Assembly (NCBI RefSeq): GCF_002277895.1
Contig: NZ_CP022998.1
Span: forward strand, 372,001-436,000
Length of the DNA: 64,000 bases
Direction: 5' to 3'
DNA from: Rhizobium sp. 11515TR
Lineage (GTDB): Bacteria; Pseudomonadota; Alphaproteobacteria; Rhizobiales; Rhizobiaceae
Shown here: positions 60,201-64,000 of the stretch, one piece after another
Layout: every line of letters starts with the position of its first letter
How positions within the stretch are numbered: the first letter of the stretch is position 1
Made by a program: the position numbers and the translations under genes
Notes under the pieces: model-generated
Databases searched by the model: none
What the model was told of the DNA's origin: nothing
Seen by the model: only the letters and a program-made list of their open reading frames with translations

Positions 60201-60865
60201 CTGCCGGCCCCCGAGGCAACCGCGCCCGGGGCGTTGTCGCCGAAACTGAACGTGTTCAAGTTGTTGAGAGTGATCGAGCCCCCGACATCCGCGAAGACGG
60301 CAGAGGCGCCGACGCCGTAGGTCGTGACATCGGTGCGGGTCAGCGTGATCGCCCCGCCGTTGGCAGCATAGGCCCCATACGAGTCGTCGCCGTAAGTGTT
60401 CACCCCGCTATCGGTCAGCGTGACGCTGCTGCCCGTCCCAACCGCCCCGACGCCATAGGCGCCCGCGTCATTCGTGTAAATGGACGTATAACTACCGGTG
60501 ATCAGCCCCCCGCCAGCGGCATAGAGACCATGGCCGCCGGTGCCATAGGTGTTGATCGACGCGCCATCCACGGACGTGCCGGTCAAGGTAATCGTCCCCG
60601 CGTCGGTTGCGCGGATGCCATAGCCGTTTCCGGTTGCGGTGAGGTTGACGGAGGCACCGCTATAGCTCCCTGTGCCGGAGACATCGACGACAGGCACAGG
60701 GCCAGCACTTTCTCGTGTGGTGAACGCAGGATCCGAGCAACCGCCGGAGGAAATGTTGACTGCGGCCGGCGCGGCCGGGGCACATTGCGCCAACGCCTGA
60801 GCCGAGGGCAAGAGCGCCGTCAGCAGGGCCGCCACGGTAGCAGGACGGCAACTGATGGAGCTCAT
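57209..60865 (-). CDS. Autotransporter with long repeat-rich passenger
   Basis: The 1218-residue type Va secreted protein starts at ATG 60865 (GAAGAAGG upstream; the frame is open to 60946). Signal peptide: SCRPATVAALLTALLPSAQA, cleavage ALAQC. The passenger (about 30-900) is Gly/Thr/Ser/Ala-rich with degenerate repeats of about 20-25 residues of the type DAGSSITLSGTSVTTNNAN / GGAIAATDVTVATQGQNAL, expected to form a right-handed beta-helix. A bridging segment (LPLYRPEVALYAPIPSIARQ region) leads to a beta-barrel of about 280 residues (WGRVFGQRVNNHWNG, ending in VGIRVNW with an aromatic last residue). Outer-membrane surface protein, probably adhesive; no protease or lipase motif is seen. Confidence 0.92.
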   Translation of the reverse strand: MSSISCRPATVAALLTALLPSAQALAQCAPAAPAAVNISSGGCSDPAFTTRESAGPVPVVDVSGTGSYSGASVNLTATGNGYGIRATDAGTITLTGTSVDGASINTYGTGGHGLYAAGGGLITGSYTSIYTNDAGAYGVGAVGTGSSVTLTDSGVNTYGDDSYGAYAANGGAITLTRTDVTTYGVGASAVFADVGGSITLNNLNTFSFGDNAPGAVASGAGSSLTLNNTYVNILSNGSTGLFATGGGMITVNGGAIATGDYYGGTVIANSPGMLARGVGSSIQVSNGASSATYGANSPGIWADAGGRIDFSGYGIFTYQPNSAGAVASGSGSTVTLTDTINRTTGPSSTGVLVNGAGTVIVTGSEITTGYRVTGSSPPVLEYPDDEIGIEAHGVDVDGAGSRLQAENDTITTNGGGAIGVRVGQGATASIIGGAITTNGADTATVGGADGVRASDAGSSITLSGTSVTTNNANAIGVHAMAGGAIAATDVTVATQGQNALGASAQDAGSTITLTRTAIATAGGGASGVQASDAGVVQIAGGSVDTTGSTAHGIAAINGGTLAASGTTVAVSGTGSSAIYLAGNAPSSISVTGGSLSAANGAIVLAQGGTGTVSISGGTAITPATINGRPLLAKVTEDAAGIPANLTLDIADIPSLVGDVVVDPSTLTYKLSNSNWTGNLVLTGPGNTATANLTTSQWTGDLLADAGNTADVALTQGSLWTGLAQNATNVAIDASSAWNVTGDSNATGTVANAGFIQFLSRPAAYSTLTVGEYTGGTGSRIGFNTYLGADNSPSNLLVIDGGQASGTTSVLVNNTGGSGAQTVADGIPLIKVTNGGTTTADAFTLGQRVAAGAYEYQLFRGGSTDPNEWFLRSHLSGTSSDPTTPEGPEIPLYRPEVALYAPIPSIARQMGLSTLGTLHERVGEEENLRGLLEPRAYANGAWGRVFGQRVNNHWNGTVDAKGDGDLTGFQTGFDVLRRTTDSGHRDHAGVYFAYSDYDSPSLRSFTPGEQNLAVGRLRMNGKSIGTYWTHFGPTGWYVDAVLQGSWYDATATSLYGAGISTNATAYTASLEAGYPIRFGQGDGWLIEPQAQIIYQDLSVDRSRDQYSSVDWSAGTAFNGRLGARLQYTERDEAGTLWQPYARVNFWHTFSGNDSTLFGQSSPVIETRFGDTALEVGGGLTARVSQNVSFYGQASHRWSLDDSRSQKTATAGTVGIRVNW

Positions 60866-61394
60866 TAACGCCTTCTTCCACGGTGTTCCTATCCGAGCAC
60901 TGAGGCTGGGAAAATCAATGTTCGTCTTCGAACGATCGACACGCAAGCGCTGTACTCCCCCCTACACGAATCATCCCAAGCTAGAAATGGGATGACAATA
61001 CCAGAAGATTGAGATACGCCACAGCGGCTGTATCTCAATGGCAGGTTAGCAACCGGAGATGGATCAGCTTCTCCACGATCGGCTACAGCGATCGCACGTT
61101 ACCGGGGCCCTTATCCGAGATCGAAAAGGGGATCGCATGATCGCGGCTACTCTTTGCAGCATTTGGCTCTCAGCGATCGCACGCGATCATATGGTGCTTA
61201 CGCTCTTGAAGAGAGCTGAACCAGCGACCGGCGGGTTTGGGTTGACATTAGCCTTTAATCTCCGCCAACTTCCCGCTGTTTTTTAAGAAAAGACGCACCC
61301 TTGATTCAATCAGAAAATACGTACCCGATAGGGACCCATTGCGGAAAGAAAACGGCCGGGGAGCGGCACCTTGGCGAAGTGCGGATAAAAACGA
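60866..61394. other. Autotransporter upstream region with hairpins and short repeats
   Basis: No gene is supported. Two inverted repeats lie here: TCATCCC...GGGATGA (60971-60995) and TTGAGATAC...GTATCTCAA (61009-61038, extendable by GCC/GGC). The 13-bp CAGCGATCGCACG is present at 61086-61098 and 61171-61183, among several further GATCGC words. The two hairpins lie 106-174 bp upstream of the autotransporter start and may be regulatory. Confidence 0.5.
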
Positions 61395-63080
61395 CTAATT
61401 GGCCGTTCGAAACAATGCCAGAAGGATTTGGGGTGACTGGTTTGCGATGTTGAGGGATACCGTACTAAGCTGTTGTTGCACTTGAATGGCGGCGAGCTTT
61501 GCACTCTCTTTTTCCATATCCGCGTCAATCAGCCTGCCAATCCCTTTCGATAGTGAGTCCTGCAGATTTGCGACGAAATTGCTCTGCATTTCCAATCGCT
61601 CGCCCATCGAGCCCAGCGCGGAACCGGCTCGAACGGCTTTTTGATACATTTGCTCGACGCCGCTGATGTAATTGTCGAGATCCGCGGAAGGATTGGTCAC
61701 ATCGACATCCACAATGTCGAAGTCTGGGCCTGATCCAACGTTATCTTGGATATTGCTTATGACAAAATGCGACTGCATGCCGGCTTTGTGCCAAACATCC
61801 GGATCAATCTCGAGCTGTGTTGCAAAACCGTCGTCGGTTCCGATAATCCCCAAACCACTTAGCGCATAGTTCATCAAAACGCCCATGTCATGTCCCGGAT
61901 TGACGATCCCATCATCCGTTCCGAGGGCGGCATCAACCATGGAGCGCGTCACCGTTATCGTCGTCTTCGGATTTCCCTGGATGGATATGTCGAAGGAAAA
62001 CATATCGTCTTTCTTTAAACGGAAGCTTTGCGTTTCCCAGAAGCCCAGGGCAGCGTAATTGTTCTCGACTGAGCTAAGAAGGTTTTCGAGGCCGCCCGCC
62101 GCGCCAGACGGAAGGGTTGAGTTGAGATTTGACAACGAAAGGCTCGAACCGGGGAGTCCGCTGGTTTCCCTCGACGACAGCTCAAATTGATTAGGCACAC
62201 TGCTGGTCCAGGCACCAACAAGACTGCTAAGGCCGGCATCCGAGAACGCCTTATTGAGAACAGCGACCATTTGGGCTCTGTTATTGATGATGCCGTCAGT
62301 AGTGCCGAGAGCTGCGTCGACGGTTGCTTTGTCAAGGGTGACAGAACCTGGAATTCCAGCTGCGTAAGGGCCGTCATCAATCAGAACATCGAATGAAATA
62401 CTGTCACTCGCTGCAAAAGTTATCGGGCCGGTGAATTTATAATTGGCCTGATTCAGATAACCGTAGCCAATGCCGTTGTTGGATCGAAGTCCATCAATTG
62501 TGCCAAGGCTGTTTTGATCCTTCTGAAGTATTCCACCGCCGTCCGAGTTGAACAGGCTGAGCCCGGCCACATCGAAATTTAGGTTCTGTACGGAAAATGA
62601 GCTTCCTGATCGAATAATTGAAGCTGGGAGCGACTGATTAACACTGCTCGCGTAGGCTAATCCAGGAATATCGGTTTGAAGCCGGGACACGCCGTTGAAC
62701 GTCGCGCCCGCAGCAATGGCCTGGAGACTGGTTTTAAGTTGATCCAGCTCGGTTTGAATTTGAGGCCTGTCGACGCTGCTTTCTTTCGCGGCCACGAGCT
62801 TGTTCTTGAACTCAGCCAAAACGTCGATCGTGGAAGACATCGCGCTATATTGCGTATCGACGACAGCCTTGCTCAATCCAAGCGCATCGCTGACCGAGGA
62901 TAAGGCCGAGTTGTCCGACTTCATGGATGTTGCGATCGACCAATAAGCCGCGTCATCTTTGGCTACGCGCACGCGTAATCCGCTTGACACACGGGACTGG
63001 GTTTCCGTCAGGGAGGTATCGATTGTGCGCAAAATTGCGACCGCGTTGACTGCGGCAGTGTTCGTCAAGATGCTTGTCAT
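61395..63080 (-). CDS. Flagellin with enlarged, internally duplicated central domain
   Basis: The 561-residue protein starts MTSILTNTAAVNAVAILRTI, the rhizobial flagellin N-terminus, with SGLRVRVAKDDAAYWSIATS, and ends SLNIANQSPQILLALFRTAN. The N- and C-terminal helices (about 1-140 and 465-561) form the filament core. Typical rhizobial flagellins are about 320-430 residues; here the middle carries two related segments, 229-285 (ISFDVLIDDG..VDAALGTTDGIIN) and 361-412 (FSFDISIQGN..VDAALGTDDGIVN). No other flagellar genes are in the window. ATG 63080 is chosen for the conserved start; the frame opens at 63122. Confidence 0.92.
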   Translation of the reverse strand: MTSILTNTAAVNAVAILRTIDTSLTETQSRVSSGLRVRVAKDDAAYWSIATSMKSDNSALSSVSDALGLSKAVVDTQYSAMSSTIDVLAEFKNKLVAAKESSVDRPQIQTELDQLKTSLQAIAAGATFNGVSRLQTDIPGLAYASSVNQSLPASIIRSGSSFSVQNLNFDVAGLSLFNSDGGGILQKDQNSLGTIDGLRSNNGIGYGYLNQANYKFTGPITFAASDSISFDVLIDDGPYAAGIPGSVTLDKATVDAALGTTDGIINNRAQMVAVLNKAFSDAGLSSLVGAWTSSVPNQFELSSRETSGLPGSSLSLSNLNSTLPSGAAGGLENLLSSVENNYAALGFWETQSFRLKKDDMFSFDISIQGNPKTTITVTRSMVDAALGTDDGIVNPGHDMGVLMNYALSGLGIIGTDDGFATQLEIDPDVWHKAGMQSHFVISNIQDNVGSGPDFDIVDVDVTNPSADLDNYISGVEQMYQKAVRAGSALGSMGERLEMQSNFVANLQDSLSKGIGRLIDADMEKESAKLAAIQVQQQLSTVSLNIANQSPQILLALFRTAN

Positions 63081-63114
63081 AGGATTAACGCTCACATGCG
63101 GCGGTTGCAAATCG

Positions 63115-63155
63115 TTAACCAATGAGTAGCGAAACCATGGTAAATGATTGGTTAA
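63115..63155. promoter_or_regulatory. Inverted repeat upstream of the flagellin gene
   Basis: TTAACCAAT (63115-63123) and ATTGGTTAA (63147-63155) are perfect 9-bp arms, 32 bp centre to centre, ending 35 bp upstream of ATG 63080. Spacing of three helical turns suggests two half-sites for one regulator. Confidence 0.45.
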
Positions 63156-63230
63156 AGTTCAACCGTAAATATTAGCAGCTCGAGTAGTTAAATCCACCGC
63201 CGCGGGTAGAATCGATGCAAGGGTGTCACC

Positions 63231-63512
63231 GTGTTTGCTCAACCTACGGCGCCACCACCGGGATTCGCAGCACGAGAGATCACACCAGAAGAAACAGCCG
63301 AAATCCTCAATATTGATCTGGCGCTGTTGGAGCGCTCAGACCCAGAGCGGGTCACCTCACAAGCAACAAGACGCGCCGGAGTTCCAAAGGCAAGAAGGAA
63401 TATCGATGCGACTGGTAATAGGTGCAACGGGGATGAGCGAAGGGCGCTTAACTTAGCTCAGCCCCTATTTAAGCCAAGAGCCAGTTGCTTAAATAAAACT
63501 GCAGCCTCATAA
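63231..63512 (+). CDS. Possible small protein, perhaps truncated
   Basis: GTG 63231 with AAGGG upstream opens 93 codons: MFAQPTAPPPGFAAREITPE, then TAEILNIDLALLERSDPERV. The first 55 residues look protein-like; the rest is basic and irregular, as if the original frame had been lost near 63420. No family recognised. Confidence 0.3.
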   Translation: MFAQPTAPPPGFAAREITPEETAEILNIDLALLERSDPERVTSQATRRAGVPKARRNIDATGNRCNGDERRALNLAQPLFKPRASCLNKTAAS

Positions 63513-63570
63513 TTGGGCATGTCCGAATCAGCTTCTAACCTTCGGCTAGGCCGCTTCGTCGAGAGCCCTA

Positions 63571-63702
63571 TGGCGGGGCGAGATCGTGCGCGCCTTCGTG
63601 CCGCCCCCCTTACCGCCTGAACCGTCGATCGACGTGTTGGCCCTGCTGAAAAGGCTGAGCCTAGCCGAGCGGGCCGCTGGGCGCGCCATCCTCATTCGAT
63701 AG
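63571..63702 (+). pseudogene. Fic-family protein, N-terminal fragment
   Basis: The frame WRGEIVRAFVPPPLPPEPS, then IDVLALLKRLSLAERAAGRA matches the conserved N-terminal segment of Fic/DOC proteins (AFVP.PLPP.P.......LL..A..ALG). Nothing homologous precedes it, no start codon with a ribosome site is present and it stops at TAG 63700-63702. Its 3' end overlaps the Fic C-terminus encoded on the other strand. Confidence 0.6.
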
Positions 63703-64000
63703 GCTGATGTCGAAGGCGTCGCGAACCACAGCTTCCGCTGACTTTACCTCCTCGTCCGTCATCTTTTCGAATTCACGACTGCGCCGCTTCTTGGAAAGCG
63801 TACCTTCGTTCTGATGGATGAATTTAATGAGACTGGAGATCATCCCGTCCGGCATCTCAAGGAAATCCTGAATGCGTCGCTTCGCCTCATCGAAACGCGA
63901 GAGGTGATCGATCTCATTTGGCAGATCATGCCTGATCGTCTGTACCACGCAAGCATAGAGAAATTCCGTCAACTCCGTATAATCCCCGAACCTGTAGAGA
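63661..64000 (-). CDS. Fic-family protein, C-terminal part (runs off window end)
   Basis: The frame is open from the window edge to TAG at 63661-63663. It reads FGDYTELTEFLYACVVQTIR, then DLPNEIDHLSRFDEAKRRI, LEMPDGMISSLIKFIHQNEG and TLSKKRRSREFEKMTDEEV, the C-terminal helical and winged-helix part of long Fic proteins (QN.G.LSKR.R..EF..LTDEE). The catalytic HPFxDGNGR motif must lie beyond 64000. Fic enzymes attach AMP to protein targets. TTG at 63972 is only an internal codon. Confidence 0.75.
   Translation of the reverse strand, partial: LYRFGDYTELTEFLYACVVQTIRHDLPNEIDHLSRFDEAKRRIQDFLEMPDGMISSLIKFIHQNEGTLSKKRRSREFEKMTDEEVKSAEAVVRDAFDISLSNEDGAPSGPLG

Noticed and set aside
58010..60320. Long plus-strand frames opposite the autotransporter (up to 317 codons)
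   Set aside because: Produced by the repetitive Gly/Thr/Ala coding sequence on the minus strand; translations are low complexity and without signals.
61059..61286. 75-codon plus-strand frame between autotransporter and flagellin
   Set aside because: Lies in repeat-containing regulatory DNA, no ribosome site, composition not protein-like.

Overview
The window reads as accessory DNA from a Rhizobium/Agrobacterium-type alphaproteobacterium. The evidence is a flagellin with the rhizobial N- and C-terminal signatures, an Atu4866-family protein, many LysR-type regulators next to oxidoreductases, and moderately high G+C. No rRNA, tRNA, CRISPR array or intact insertion sequence is visible. Decayed pieces are present: an IS5-type transposase fragment, LysR and Fic fragments, two single-base frameshifts and a Tat-signal relic. 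They suggest a plastic plasmid or chromid region.

1-6.5 kb (mostly minus strand): three tandem phage-tail-collar (Mdp-like) proteins, a PUD-domain-like protein, the N-terminus of a secreted surface protein that leaves the window, and a divergent two-component pair (OmpR-type regulator, 7TM-DISM histidine kinase). A 60-bp element matching at 44/60 positions lies upstream of two of these minus-strand genes and suggests a common control circuit. This is the best candidate here for an undescribed surface system.

6.5-15.7 kb: a frameshifted LysR next to an SRPBCC-like protein and a quinone oxidoreductase; a VapBC-type toxin-antitoxin pair with a perfect 16-bp palindrome at its promoter; an IS5 fragment; then a LysR divergent from an epoxide hydrolase, alpha/beta-hydrolase and SnoaL-like operon, and an SDR. 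16-20.3 kb: small exported proteins (DUF4189, two LprI-type, two unknown) around an AraC regulator.

20.4-34.6 kb: oxidoreductases and small exported proteins (truncated intradiol dioxygenase, Tat aldo/keto reductase, Tat MBL hydrolase, NmrA-like, lipocalin-like, two SDRs, Atu4866, NTF2-like), mostly beside LysR or HxlR regulators with palindromes in the intergenic DNA; then an amidohydrolase, an MFS transporter and an SDR. 34.9-35.4 kb: a ParDE toxin-antitoxin pair.

35.7-48.4 kb: an eight-gene minus-strand catabolic operon (GlcD-type FAD oxidase, indolepyruvate:ferredoxin oxidoreductase, enoyl-CoA hydratase, 2OG-Fe(II) dioxygenase, PotD/PotA/PotB/PotC-like ABC importer). A FadR-type GntR regulator and an AcuI-like acryloyl-CoA reductase lie divergently. 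The set fits import, hydroxylation and oxidation of a compound through a 2-oxoacid to an acyl-CoA; the substrate is unknown.

49.1-55.9 kb: a polar amino-acid ABC importer with one frameshifted permease, an alanine-racemase-fold protein that keeps the PLP lysine but has lost other catalytic positions, and a CapA-family protein, controlled by a divergent LysR with two palindromes. 57-64 kb: a large autotransporter, an enlarged flagellin with a duplicated insert, and two Fic-family fragments lying tail to tail at the window edge.
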